Of a stretch of DNA of 64,000 bases, positions 24,501 through 35,620 are shown in pieces. The DNA is from Eudorina sp. 2006-703-Eu-15. Its lineage: Eukaryota; Chlorophyta; Chlorophyceae; Chlamydomonadales; Volvocaceae. Position 1 is the stretch's first letter; each line of letters opens with the position of its first letter. The translations under genes were made by a program, and so were the position numbers. Location: contig BDSI01000134.1 of NCBI GenBank assembly GCA_003117195.1, forward strand, positions 188,501 to 252,500, given 5' to 3'. Under the pieces are notes generated by a model. That model saw only the letters and a list, made by a program, of their open reading frames with translations, ran no database searches and was not told the DNA's origin.

Positions 24501-27500
24501 GCACAGCCCCCAGCAGCCCCCGCACCGTTTCCCCTTTACCCCCCCTCAGCCCTCAGCCCCCGCACCGCTTCCCCTTAACCCCCTTCCCCCTCCCCCCAGC
24601 AGCCCTCAGCCCCATCACCGCTTCCCCTTAACCCCCTTCCCCCTCCCCCCCAGCAGCCCTCAGCCCCCACACCCACCGATGACCCTGCCGGCGACAGTGA
24701 GCAGCTCCATCTGGTTGTCCTGCTGGCAGCCCGCGGGGCTCAGATGCAACGCCCGCACGTCGCCCTCGCACAGTCGGAAGAGGCCCGCGTTGGGGTCGAA
24801 CACCGCCGCCGCCACCTCCGTAAGCCACTCGCGCACCACGCCTGCGACAGACAGACAGCAGCAGCGCCACGAGGTGGGTGATGCAGTGTCCGCCGGTGCA
24901 TGATGCAGTGCGATAGTAGGGGTTAAATTAAAAAAAGAAATCAACCCAAAAAACAGGCCCAGACACACCCAGAAAAAAACATACAGCGCGATAGTAGGCG
25001 GTGCAACCGATGGCCCAGGTGTGTGTGTGTGTGTGTATCGTTACATATCTGCCGGGCCGACACTGGCCGGGGGCGCTAACCCGCCCCATACGGGAGACCG
25101 CCGAAGCACTTTCCCCCGGATACGGGGGAAAGGGGCGTAAGGGGCCTCTGTCCCCTCGCTCTCAACCAAGGGCGCGTGCCCGATCCCCGAGGATCGGTGA
25201 CCGCTGTGCCCCCTCAAGGGAGTGGGCGAAGGCCCATCCCGGGCGGTCTGCGCCTCGCAGTCCGCTGTTCAACCTCCTGTTCAACCTCCTGTTCAACCTC
25301 CTGTTCAACCTCCTGTTCAACCTCCTGTTCAACCTCCTGTGTGTGTGTGTAAAACTAAACTTAGCCGCGAGAAACGAAGTCCTGCGGGAGAATAGGCGGC
25401 AGGTGTGGATGTGCGCTCGTCCTGTGGCCCACGCTGCCGTGTTGTAGGGCCCACGCTGCCGTGTTGTAGGGCCCACGCTGCCGTGTTGTAGGACCCACGC
25501 TGCCGTGTTGTAGGACCCACGCTGCCGTGTTGTAGGACCCACGCTGCCGTGTTGTAGGGCCCACGCTGCCGTGTTGTAGGACCCACGCTGCCGTGTTGTA
25601 GGGCCCACGCTGCCGTGTTGTAGGACCCACGCTGCCGTGTTGTAGGACCCACGCTGCCGTGTTGTAGGACCCACGCTGCCGTGTTGTAGGACCCACGCTG
25701 CCGTGTTGTAGGGCCCACGCTGCCGTGTTGTAGGACCCACGCTGCGTGTTGTACCCACGCTGCCGTGTTGTAGGACCCACGCTGTTTGTAGGACCCACGC
25801 TGCCGTGTTGTAGGACCCACGCTGCCGTGTTGTAGGACCCATGCTGCCGTGTTGTGCTGCCGTGTTGTACCCACGCTGCCGTGTTGTAGGGCCCACGCTG
25901 CGTGTTGTAGGCCACGTGTTGTAGGGCCACGCTGCCGTGTTGTAGGACCCACGCTGCCGTGTTGTAGGGCCCACGCTGCCGTGTTGTAGGACCCACGCTG
26001 CCGTGTTGTAGGGCCCACGCTGCCGTGTTGTAGGACCCACGCTGCCGTGTTGTAGGGCCCACGCTGCCGTGTTGCGGCCGTTATAGGCGGCGCGCCCGGC
26101 AGCGATACCCAACCCTTGCCACCTTCCTCCCCCACCAATCACTACGCACCGTCCCCGTACGCCATCTCATCTTCAAAGCTGACGCAGATGTACTCGTGCG
26201 TCAAGTTCTCAGCGTCCATGAGGGACGAGATGCTGGTGCCAAGCAGGTCCGAGCTGCGGCGAGGGAGGCAGCCGGGGGTGTGGACGGGGTGTGGACGGGG
26301 TGTGGACGGGGTGTGGACGGGGTGTGGACGGGGTGTGGTCTGTTGAGCGCTCGTGAGCATGAGGGAATGTGGTCGCTAAGGAGTGCGTCAAAAAGACACA
26401 CAGCCACTAATCATAGCGCTACCCAATACATATACACATATATAACATAACTTGATTAGGTCATCATGCCCAAGGAGCCAAGGATTATGAGGATGGGAGT
26501 TGACGGCCATGGGAGGCCGAGAGACCGACAACCCTGGAAGCTGGTACTGAAGGGCGACCCACATCCCCAGCCAGTACATGGTATACGGCACTGGCTACTG
26601 CTCCGGAACCCGAAACCCCCTCCAGGCCCGCAGGCCTCTTACCGATTGACGTAGATCACCGGCGCATCGTAGTCATCTTCCTCGTACACGTACGACAGCG
26701 GTCTCAGCAGACTATCGAGGACCTGCTTGTAGTAGGCCGCCGCCGGCGCACAGCCCGCCAAGCGCGGGTGGCGCCACACTGAGCGCTCGCACAGCTCGCA
26801 GGACCTGAGTCCACCTGCCAGCAGCTGCTCCACCACACAAGGGCACTGGAAGGCCCGCTGCAAAGCGTCCAGGACCACAGCCCGCGCTGACGTGGGCGCC
26901 GGCGGCACGGCGGCGGCTGTCACCGCCGCCGCCGCAACCGCGGCCGCCGGCGCCGCGGACGGCCCCGGACTCGCCGGTGCCGCCGCCGCCGCCGCGGCGG
27001 CGGCGTGCTTGGCCGCCGTGCCGGCGGCGACGAACGCGGCTGCGGCCGCTGTGGCTTCACCGGCCAGCTGCAAGGCCACCGCCGCAGAGGCATGCGGCGG
27101 CGTTGCCGGCGCGGGCGCACCGTCGTCGTCGTCGTCGTCATCGTCGTCTCGCTGATCCGCAACGACGCCCGGCGATAGCGGGCCCTTCGCGGGCATGTGC
27201 TGGAGCGAGGCCGCCATTCCACCGCTGCCGCCCATGCTAGACGAGCTCGTGGAGCTTGAAGCTAGCGAGCTCCCCGCACGGGTCCCCAGTGCGAGGTCGC
27301 CGACGACCTCGCTGACCAGCTGTGGGGTGCCTGGCGCCGCCGGCGGCCCAGGGGTGGCCGGCCCCCACGCCAGGGTGCCGTGGCTACCGTCCCCGCCGTC
27401 ACTCGCGGTGCTGCCCTCGGCGGCGGGCCTGCCCTCCGCCGACGGCGCGGCCGACGGCGTCCCGCACACCGCGGCCGCCGCGGCGCCGACGGCCGCGACC

Positions 27501-30500
27501 GTCGCCGTCACAGCTGCTGCCATCGCGGCCATCGTGGCTTCCGCCGCGACGCTCAGCGGCAAGGTTGCGGCGGCCCCGGGCTCCGACGGCGCGGCGCTGA
27601 CCGCCGACATGCCGCCGCCGCCGCCGGATTCAGGTGTCGGGACTGTCGTCGGGACCGCCGCCATCTGCAGGCCCGTCTCCGTCTCCGCCTCTGTCTCCAC
27701 GTCCGACCCGCCCGCGAGCGCGTACACGTCACACGCCGCCTCCAGCAGTGACGTCACGTCCTGGATCCAGTCCAGACAGGGCGGCAGCTGGCAGGATGCG
27801 GATGTGCGATGGCAGCACCGAGTGCCGCCGTCGCTGCTGCCGTCGTCACTGCTGCTGCTGTCGTCGTCGCCCGCGCCGGCAGGTCCCGCGCCGTCCCCGC
27901 CGCTGCCGTTCCCACCTGCGAGGCCACACCGGGCGGCGAGAGGACAAAAGTCCCACGGGACAACACGCCGTTCATTCACTCATATTTCTGCGTCCCCAAC
28001 ACCGTGCGTGCGTCCCCAACACCGTGCGGAGTTCCGAAGAAAGACGCTTTTGCGAGGGTACCCGCTGGACTTGCAAGGATGGGGATGCGCGAGCTGAAAG
28101 ACTCCAGAGGGGTCCACGGGGCGATGCCGGGAACCGATGGTCCACGGGAACCGATTCGCTCCGCGGTCCGCGCTGCCGTCGTCCGTGAGCACCACCGCAC
28201 ACACACCGCCATCCGGCTCAGACTCTTTTCACACACTGCCCTCCACCCGGCGGCGATACTCTAGCGCCCATGTTCCCCTGGAGGGTCACATCCGGACGTG
28301 GCAAAGGACCCTCCAGACCACCGCACTGGACTGTACCCTCCCGCGCCTCCGCGGGACCCTTACCTTTGCCGCGGCCTCCGGCCCCGACGCCTGCAGCGGG
28401 GCAGGCCGCATGGGCTTGCACGTTCAGCTGCAGCAGAGCATCCAGCATGCTCGCCACCAGCGGCAGCTCCAGGGTCGGGCCGCAGGCGGTCGCGACCGCC
28501 GTCGACCCATGGGCCCGTCCCCGATCGCCTTCGTTGCCGCCGTTCGCTTCCTCACGCTCAAACGACTCCGATTTGGGTTTGGTGCAAACGCCCGCTTGCG
28601 CCGCGAGGTCAAGGATGGTATGAAACAGGCTGCGGTGGCAGCCCCAGCCGTACGGCAACGTCTCCGGCGGCAGCAGTGCCGGCGGTGCGCACGTGGGGTA
28701 GCCCGCCAGCACCAGCCGGCCGAAAGCGTCCTGCAGCGGCATAGGCGACGCAGACGGAGCAGGGCGCCCGCTTCCTTCTTTCAATGGCGCAAACAGAAGT
28801 CAAGAGATGGCATGTTGGCTGGATGGCGCCAACATCCCAAGCCAGGTTGTCTTTGTCACCTCAAACCCCGTTCAAAGCCCGTGGCCTCGTCAGAGGCACG
28901 ACACCCATACCTCAAGCCATGCGGCCACCACGCGCGCACGACCATGGCCCCAACCCACATCACCGAAGACAGCGCGCCCCATCGTTTTTGCCCCATCGTT
29001 GTCTATCCGCGGCTGCGAGTCATCTGCTGAGCCCACATCGCCCAACCCACATCGCCCAACCCAAATCGCATCGCTGGAGCTGCTGCCGGCAGGTGCCACC
29101 CACCCACCCACCACCCACCAGGAGCTGCATCGCCGCGTACGGCTCCAGGACCTCGGCCACCTGCAGCCGCAGGTCCCGGGGGGCAGCGACCGCCGCGCCG
29201 CCGCTGCTGCTGCTGCTGCTGCGAGCCCCCGACGCGTAGGCCGCTGGCGGACGCCCACCCGCGTTGTTGCCTGCGCTGGCCCCCAGCGGCGGCCCCCCTC
29301 CCATCCCAGGATTGGGGTAGGTCTCCAGCATGTCGCTGAGCTCGCTTCCGTAATAGCTCAACTGCTCCAACACCACGCCCGCCCGCGCGGCCGCCTTGCT
29401 CAGCAGCCGCTGCAGGGCCTCCATCGCTGCTTCCCGCTGCCGCGCATCACGGGTGCGACCCAGGCCGCCACCACTAGCGCAGCTGCTGTTGCTGCTGCTG
29501 CAGCTGCTGCCGCAGCTACTGCCACCGCTGCTGTTCACACCGGGTGCAGCCTTCGCGGACCTGTCCCTCGACCCCAATCGGTGGACCTTGCCGGAGCCTG
29601 GTGCCCGGGAGGCAGTACAGCTGGAAGCCGCCCCGTTGGTTGGCCCCGTTGCCGTTGCCGCCGCGGGGGGTGCGGTGGTGGCGTCCGTGCATGGTGCTGG
29701 CGTGCCGGTTCCGATTCCTGGCACCCCAAATCCGAATGCTTTAAGCTCGTGCACGATCTGCATCAGGTATATGTGGAGCTGCAGGGTGCATAGCCCCTGG
29801 TACAACTCGCCGCGTGGCGCGAAGTCCGCAGGAAGATCCAGCAAGTCCGAGCAGGCTTGGATCACCGAGCCCGCGGCGACGGGCCTTTCGGGGAGCAACA
29901 TCCTGAACAGCAGCGCTGACGCCTGCGCACAGTCCGGTTGGGTTGGTTTGGTTTGGGTTGGGTTAGGCCCCAAACGGGCATGCTTGCGGAAGGAGCACAC
30001 CAAGGAACGAACAGACAAAGAATCAATGGAGATGTCGCCATGCGGGTTTTGCGTCGTTCAATTTGTACGAAGGCAAACAGCAAACGCGTCAACGCGAATA
30101 GCCTTCTTGGCTTCGCAAGACGACGGGCGCAAAGGCCAAAGGATGAACGTGGAACACAGCGGCGATCCCCAACCCATGAGTCTTTCGCGACTGCTGTGAG
30201 AAGTCGCTTACGAGATGGGCGCCTAACGATACGTGTGCGGGATGCATACCAACACGCGCTTTAGCTCCTGCAGGACTGCTACTCGAATTGGCCGAGTCCG
30301 GGGGATAGAATCCACGTCTCATGCTATGCAAAACAGGCTGGCGGCAACTGGTACGTCCCGTAGCTCACTGCACGCAGGGCTCACTAACTACGCGCAGGGC
30401 TACGGCTAACCTTTTCCGGTCAGCCGTATCCCACACCCACCTTCATCACGCTGTAGTCCCAGGCATCCGTCCAGGTGGTGAAGGTGTAGGGCAGCAGGCT

Positions 30501-31050
30501 GACGTCCGCAGCAGCGCTCACAGCGTTCTGCAGGCGCGCCTGACCAGCCGGCAAGGCCATCGCGGCCGCGACGCGACCGGTGACTTGCCGGACGGTATGG
30601 ACAGGAGCCGTGCGTGGATCCAGCTTGATCGAGCGAGCCTTGCTCTGCGAATTCCTGCATTTACGGTGCGAGTTTGATTTGTTGGGCGGGGTGAATTAGG
30701 GTGCCGCTGGTTTGCCCGCGCGTTCCGGGCCCTTCCACGGCCATACTAAGGCGGTGCAAGAAGCTCCGGACCAGGTGGACCGACCATAAAATGCCCGAAC
30801 CAGGGCCGCGGAATAGTGCTAGCCTTGGTTACCTTGGAATTAGCGCCTTCAGACGAACGACGTCGCCAGAGGAGGCAGGCCGGTGCCAACGCGAAATTAC
30901 TGCACCGAAGTTGCTGTTTGGGGGAAGCAGATACCGATCCAGATGTAGTTCCACAGAATCCGGGTCCACATCAAGCCCACATTTCGATGCAAATCGTTGG
31001 GCGAGACCTCTTACAGAAAGCTGGGGCCACGCATCTGTACCAACACCCAT
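21558..31050 (-). CDS. HECT-type E3 ubiquitin ligase, about 1552 aa, 11 exons
   Basis: Exons, 5' to 3' on the minus strand: 31050-30833, 30654-30441, 29922-29119, 28730-28364, 27915-26643, 26253-26150, 24841-24677, 24239-24063, 23658-23300, 22660-22451 and 22325-21558 (TGA). All phases agree; only the last intron is tentative. The start ATG at 31048-31050 has an in-frame TAA just upstream. The HECT domain fills roughly residues 960-1552. It reads ISSLMDAENLTHEYICVSFE, GVVREWLTEV, FDPNAGLFRL, GRVIG, AGVPLGFHLSTALFKLL, LAAGLADVLI, IDVGAWRSHT, IFWEVVSEL and LLQFWTGISHLPAGGFKHL, with the catalytic cysteine in AHTCFFQLRVP (residue about 1520, codon 21657-21659). HECT ligases accept ubiquitin on this Cys and pass it to substrates. 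The N-terminal 950 residues hold no domain I recognise, but include conserved-looking LPYTFTTWTDAWDYSVMK and long Ala/Ser/Asp tracts. Low-complexity blocks also interrupt the HECT domain. Confidence 0.85.
23986..24035. repeat. 11-bp tandem repeat (GTTTCCCCGAC) in HECT intron
   Basis: Four copies plus a variant, in the intron 23659-24062. Confidence 0.85.
24516..24665. repeat. Pyrimidine-rich minisatellite in HECT intron
   Basis: About three imperfect copies of a roughly 50-60 bp unit containing CACCGCTTCCCCTTAACCCC and CAGCAGCCCTCAGCCCC. They lie directly upstream of the coding block at 24677 on the + strand, which is the donor side on the coding strand. Confidence 0.75.
25267..25338. repeat. 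12-bp tandem repeat (GTTCAACCTCCT), 6 copies
   Basis: Six perfect copies in the HECT intron 24842-26149, running into a GT microsatellite. Confidence 0.95.
25430..26080. repeat. 22-bp minisatellite, about 29 copies, in HECT intron
   Basis: Unit CCCACGCTGCCGTGTTGTAG plus GG or GA. The copies differ mainly at that G/A position, and a few are truncated by 4-12 bases between 25740 and 25930. The array makes three overlapping minus-strand ORFs rich in GPTTRQRGSYNTAAWVLQ, which are artefacts because the unit steps through all frames. There are no spacers, so it is not a CRISPR array. Confidence 0.95.
26276..26340. repeat. 11-bp tandem repeat (GGGTGTGGACG), 6 copies
   Basis: Located in the HECT intron 26254-26642. 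Confidence 0.9.
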
Positions 31051-31954
31051 GCCGAGTTAGTATCGTGTAAAGTATTAACACGGAAGCGAAACCCAAGCTG
31101 CATACCTATGCTGATAGTGCTCGCCCCAAACTGCACCGACACCGGAAGAAGGGGCATCGTCACAACGTAACGCGTCAAGTGAAGTCCTGAAGCTGACGAC
31201 TATCTGTCAGACCGCACTCGATGCTACAAACGTTTGTTTACGTCGCTTCATGAAGATATTTCAACTCTTTCCTTAGTTCGGAGAAACGGGAGCCCTGAAC
31301 ATATGGTTCCCCATGGCAAAACGCTGGCAGCGTTACACAATTGGCACCAAAAATGCTTCCAGTACTTTCAGAAGTGTGGGCAGGCTTGTTACACCTATGC
31401 CCTTCGCCTGTTGTCAAGACATGAGGGTTTTGCGCGGGTGGTCCCCGAAACCGTACGGAGAAGAAATCTTCTCCCCCTGCAGTGATTTGTCTTGGCAATC
31501 AATTCGGCATTGTAAAACCAGCACATTGGTCTCCAGGAATCGACCTTGTATGGATTGAAGCGACGGACCCCGGCATCGAGGCTTTTTTCCGAAGAATACC
31601 TTCAACAAATCTATGCTTACTTTATTTTGGATTGCGTTTTGTTACTTTTTTGGGGTCCAAGACGGCCCTCCCTATGTTGCCTTTGCTGCGACAAACTCCA
31701 AATCGTCGCAACGTTTCACATCATATGCTAGTATCATGCATACCTTATCAAAAGTTATGAAGCGGTATACGAGGGGCGGGTGGCGCCGGGCCCTAACGCT
31801 GCATGCGAAGGAGTAGCCGCGGAGGCAAGGCAAGGCAGTCTTCCCCGCTGTTACATTCAGGACGTAACGGCAAACAAGTGCCAGCCAAAACATGAACAGC
31901 GCACTGCTTGCGGGCGACGCGCCATCGACTGGCCCGAAGCCACCCAACGCACGT

Positions 31955-32240
31955 GCGCTCGCACAAATAAAGCAAACGCATCTCAGCACTGGCGAGCGAG
32001 GCCTCGGTGCACAGATACACGCACGCGCGCCCGCAAACCTTACAACCTTGCAAACCCAACTTCTATCAGGCCACCTGGCCACCAAACCCAACCCCGCAGC
32101 GCAGCGCGTTGCCCTGGAGTAATCATGAGCGGGGCCCATCAAACCGATTTCAGCGGACGCACTTCAAACAGACCGCCGTACACTGCAGAACTAGACCGCG
32201 GTGCACAGACGCACACACGCGCGCCGGCGCACTCAATAGC
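31955..32240. repeat. Diverged direct duplication with GGTGCACAGA core
   Basis: GGTGCACAGATACACGCACG at about 32000 and GGTGCACAGACGCACACACG at about 32198 share flanking CGCGCGCC and upstream similarity. The spacing is about 198 bases. Confidence 0.5.
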
Positions 32241-32785
32241 GAGCATGCTCGGAGCACGGTTGTCCGGTCCAGTCGCTGCCTCCGATAAGTGGAGACTTAC
32301 TGACTTATCGGGGAAAAGGCCTCCCATACATAGAACGGTCCTGAACGGTCTGCAGCGGCACTCGTCGACGCGGTTGGTATTGACTGGGCGAAGCGGCGAC
32401 TTAATCACTATCTCGCATGAATGAAGATGCGTCGCTTGTTGGAGAGTTACAGTAGTGGTAACCGTTAAGGTGGACCCGAGTCCCGACCGGGTGTTGCAAC
32501 GGGCCCAGATAGCTCGTAGGCGCCTCATCGCATCAACCCCTATCAAGGACTGCGCACCCATCCTCCATCACCCGCGGAGGGGTTCATGCAGCCATACCGG
32601 CCAGCACACCAGGTTACCAGAGTTACAATGTGAGAATCGGCAGCAAGCATGTCTCTACTGTGCATAAATGCAGCTAGATAGCTAGTCATCAATACAATCC
32701 ACACACGTGTCACGTGCGCAGGATGGCATCAGGATGGTTCACACGCAAAGCGTGATACTGTCCGGCGGCCTGGGCGATTACCTCC

Positions 32786-33060
32786 GGATATGGGCGAAGG
32801 AGATGGCTGGCGGGCAGCAGCTGGACGTGCGTGCTCATTCCCATGTTCGAGCTCGACTACGCGCAGTCACCGCTGGCGGCTGGCGACATGCTGACCACAA
32901 CCGTGGTGCGGGACGTAGGACGGCACATGCCGCCATGCCTGCTGGTGCTGCCACTCGGCACCCAGCTGCCGGTGCCAGTTTTCCTGTATGAGCACGCACG
33001 TCCAGGAATGAGCACGCACGTCCAGGTGCTGCCCGCCAGCCACCGCCTTCGCCCACATCC
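32786..33060. mobile_element. 56-bp inverted repeat flanking about 163 bp
   Basis: The left arm 32786-32841 and right arm 33005-33060 are reverse complements with about five mismatches. The core TGGCTGGCGGGCAGCA and GGACGTGCGTGCTCATTC are identical. Part of the right arm is also tandemly duplicated (GAGCACGCACGTCCAGG twice at 32990-33025). Such a structure suits a MITE-like or foldback element, or an inverted duplication of a gene fragment; no transposase is seen. Confidence 0.55.
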
Positions 33061-33064
33061 GCCT

Positions 33065-33130
33065 TGCCCTGGTATGCACCGTCGATCCCTTTGGGGTCCG
33101 CTGTAACGTCCATTCATTCATTCATTCATC
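33065..33130 (+). mobile_element. LINE/SINE-like tail repeat, copy 3
   Basis: GCCCTGGTATGCACCG, GGGGTCCGCTGTAACG and (CATT)4-5 match copy 1 at 5440-5513. The repeat begins immediately after the right arm of the 32786-33060 inverted repeat. Confidence 0.5.
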
Positions 33131-34119
33131 CGTAGGTTGTTGCCCAGTCCGCCGGGCAGTATCGCACTTAGCGTGGAAAACCACTACAACCGTGTTTCGG
33201 GAGCATGATTGTGCGCCGCAGTACCTACCGAATGCACCTTTGGCCAGGAACCTAAAACCCTGCTCAACATAACGCGTACCTGGTTGTCCTCGTCACCTTG
33301 GAAGGGCGCACACGCAAACGATCCGGTCGGGATACGGGTCCACCTTGTAACGGTTACAAAAGGTCAAAAAGGATCGCTCCGTCGGAGCCTACCTCTGATA
33401 CCTTCTGCACAGGCAGGGGCGGGTGCAGGCGGCAGCAGTCAAGGCTACGCAACTCGGACAGGTAGGGGCAGTCGAAGACGACTCGCTCGGCTTGCTTTAT
33501 TATAAAGTGGGCCTGGAAAACCGCTAGCTGGCTCACGTCCTTCGAGCAATGCATACTGAAAGCATCTTAGCGAGCACACTAGCCCTAAACCACCGGAAAC
33601 CTGCTACGCTTATCGATACAATTGTTATATTTGTTTTTTATATGTTAAGCAACGCACAAAAACTCATACGCCTTGCATACCTTCTCGGCGCTACTCAGGT
33701 TCGGACGACGGCTCCAGCAGAAGGAAGCCCAATACGTACTCTACTTCAGTGCGGTTCGGCAGTGGCGGAGGCGGCAGGTCGCGCTTGCAGATGCGGGCAC
33801 GAACCCTATACAAAGATGTGTGCGGTCGGTGTACATGCTCTCAGCACCCACATCTGAATGCCAACTAAACCGACCTTATTCATTCACAGACCTCACAGAC
33901 GTGGTCCGCCCAGTAGGTGCATTATTGCCCGAGCTGAGTCCGGCGAGCCACACCACCGCACAGCCATGGTCCGTAATAGACATGCGACCGAATTGGTCAC
34001 GATTGGTCAGTCGGGGGCAACATACATCTCGGTGTGTGCGGTCACGAGGAGTGAAGCGATAAGGCGCTGACGGAGAACTAAACTGCTGGATGATGGGGCT
34101 TCGGAATACCTTTATATGT

Positions 34120-34172
34120 GCACGGAGGCATGTGCAGATTCACCGCAGATGGAGGCATGTGCAGATTCACCG
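34120..34172. repeat. 27-bp direct duplication
   Basis: GGAGGCATGTGCAGATTCAC and its flanking bases occur twice in tandem. Confidence 0.8.
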
Positions 34173-35620
34173 CACAACCGACCGTTTCCCTGGCGCCGCA
34201 AACCAATCCCAAAACCCGCGCGAACGGGGTCCGTGTATGCCCGAAACCCCGGTGTTGCGCTTGCTTCACTATTGCTGAAGCTGACACACTGAAGCCGACC
34301 GAGGGAAGGCGATACGTCAAGAGAGCCAAGTCTGCTGCGAGTCGACATCACTTTTGCGGCCTTGCGGTTGCGGGCCCAGGTCCAGAGGCGGGCCGCTGTT
34401 GACAAAACCGAATTGGCCGTACGGCAAATGTGGCGCAAATGTGGCGCACATTCACACCATGTAAAGAGAAACACAGGTTATGGAATTTTAAGAAGCTTTG
34501 ACCAAATTTCACGCGATACGTCCGGTTATTTGGATACCCTCGAACCATGGCTTTGTCAATTTGCAAGACTCTCACCGTCACTCTATAAACTATAAATATG
34601 AAAATCGAAGTCGATAAAGGTTTGCATTTGTCAACTGCAACGATGGCCGAACGAACCTGGGTTGAACTAGCCATTCAGGTCAAACCGGCGTGGGGCCAAA
34701 CGACCACCCTTCGCAGCGATATTCAATCTCGCTCAGCTTTTCGTTACCGGCTCCCTCGCTGGCTGCTGTGCGGCCGCACACGCCCTCACGAAATGCAGTA
34801 GTTCAGGTGGCTGCTGGTCAGGCTTGCCCGTCGGGGTCGAATTATTGGAGCAAGGGCCATAGGACGAGGGTGGGGTTCTGAGCAACCCAACAGGTTCTGA
34901 GCTGTCCCAACAGGAGTTTGCTGCGCAGGTCTGAGCAGGCCACAGCAGGCCAGTTCATTGGGGCAACGTCCATCAACGCTCCTCAACGCCCTCAGTGCGA
35001 ATTGTGCCGGTCTGGCGGCGTCCTTGCTGTAGCGAAGGGGTGCCTGAATCTGGTGGACTGACGGCTGCGGACGGCGGTCGAGTCTGATGTTGATGTTGAT
35101 GAAACCCTAAACCCCCCTCTTCTTACGTGCCGGTCCCTGGTCCCCAGCGCGTCATCTAGGGGGCCGGAGAGAGCTGCGCATTGCCTCCCGGGGGTACTAT
35201 CAGCCGCTATCCCCGGAAGGACAGCGCACCCCTTCACCAGTCACCAACCCCCGCAGGGCGGTCGTGCACCCTGTGTAGCCCTTACTTCGTTCCCAGACGG
35301 CCCACACACACGATACGACACGGCGGACGGGTTTCCGCGCTGCACACGACACGACACCGCGCTACACACGACACGAGGGCAGTAAACGCGGTACAGCCGA
35401 ACCTGATGAACACGGTCAACCTGACGCGGCGTTCGGCGCCGGCAATTCAAAGCACAGCGCCCCGCGCAGTCGTCGCATCGACTCCTCTCCCCACCTGCTT
35501 CACCGCTTCCTGCGCCGGATGACGCGGGTGCTGGTCAGCACAGGCGCTGCGGGAGTCCACACCAGGGCACCAGACAGCGGAAACGTCTCTCCCCTCCTGA
35601 AACTCTCCAGCCCTTAATGG

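Larger units (their letters stand above)
31051..35620. other. 4.5-kb low-GC intergenic region, repeat fragments only
   Basis: The region lies between the 5' end of the HECT gene and the 3' end of the TruA gene. It contains an approximate duplication around 31955-32040 and 32170-32240, a 56-bp inverted repeat with an ORF-like spacer (32786-33060), a (CATT)n-tailed repeat (33065-33125) and a 27-bp direct duplication (34120-34172). No gene could be assembled. A + strand stretch at 32740-32815 (VHTQSVILSGGLGDYLRIW) and another at 32846-32990 (FELDYAQSPLAAGDML) read like real but unidentified protein fragments. Confidence 0.45.

Noticed and set aside
25162..26142. Three overlapping minus-strand ORFs of 233-326 codons with a GPTTRQRG repeat; superficially CRISPR-like or repeat-protein-like
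   Set aside because: The 22-bp tandem units have no spacers and shift frame each copy. The array lies in a HECT intron bounded by phase-matched exons.
26892..28264. Several + strand Ala/Pro-rich ORFs opposite the HECT N-terminal exons
   Set aside because: Mirror frames of Ala/Ser-rich HECT coding sequence. The minus-strand exons have matched phases and lead into a recognisable HECT domain.
30350..30420. Possible tRNA because of a GTAGCTCA-like string
   Set aside because: No cloverleaf or TTCGANNC-type B box could be folded. No tRNA or rRNA was recognised anywhere in the window.
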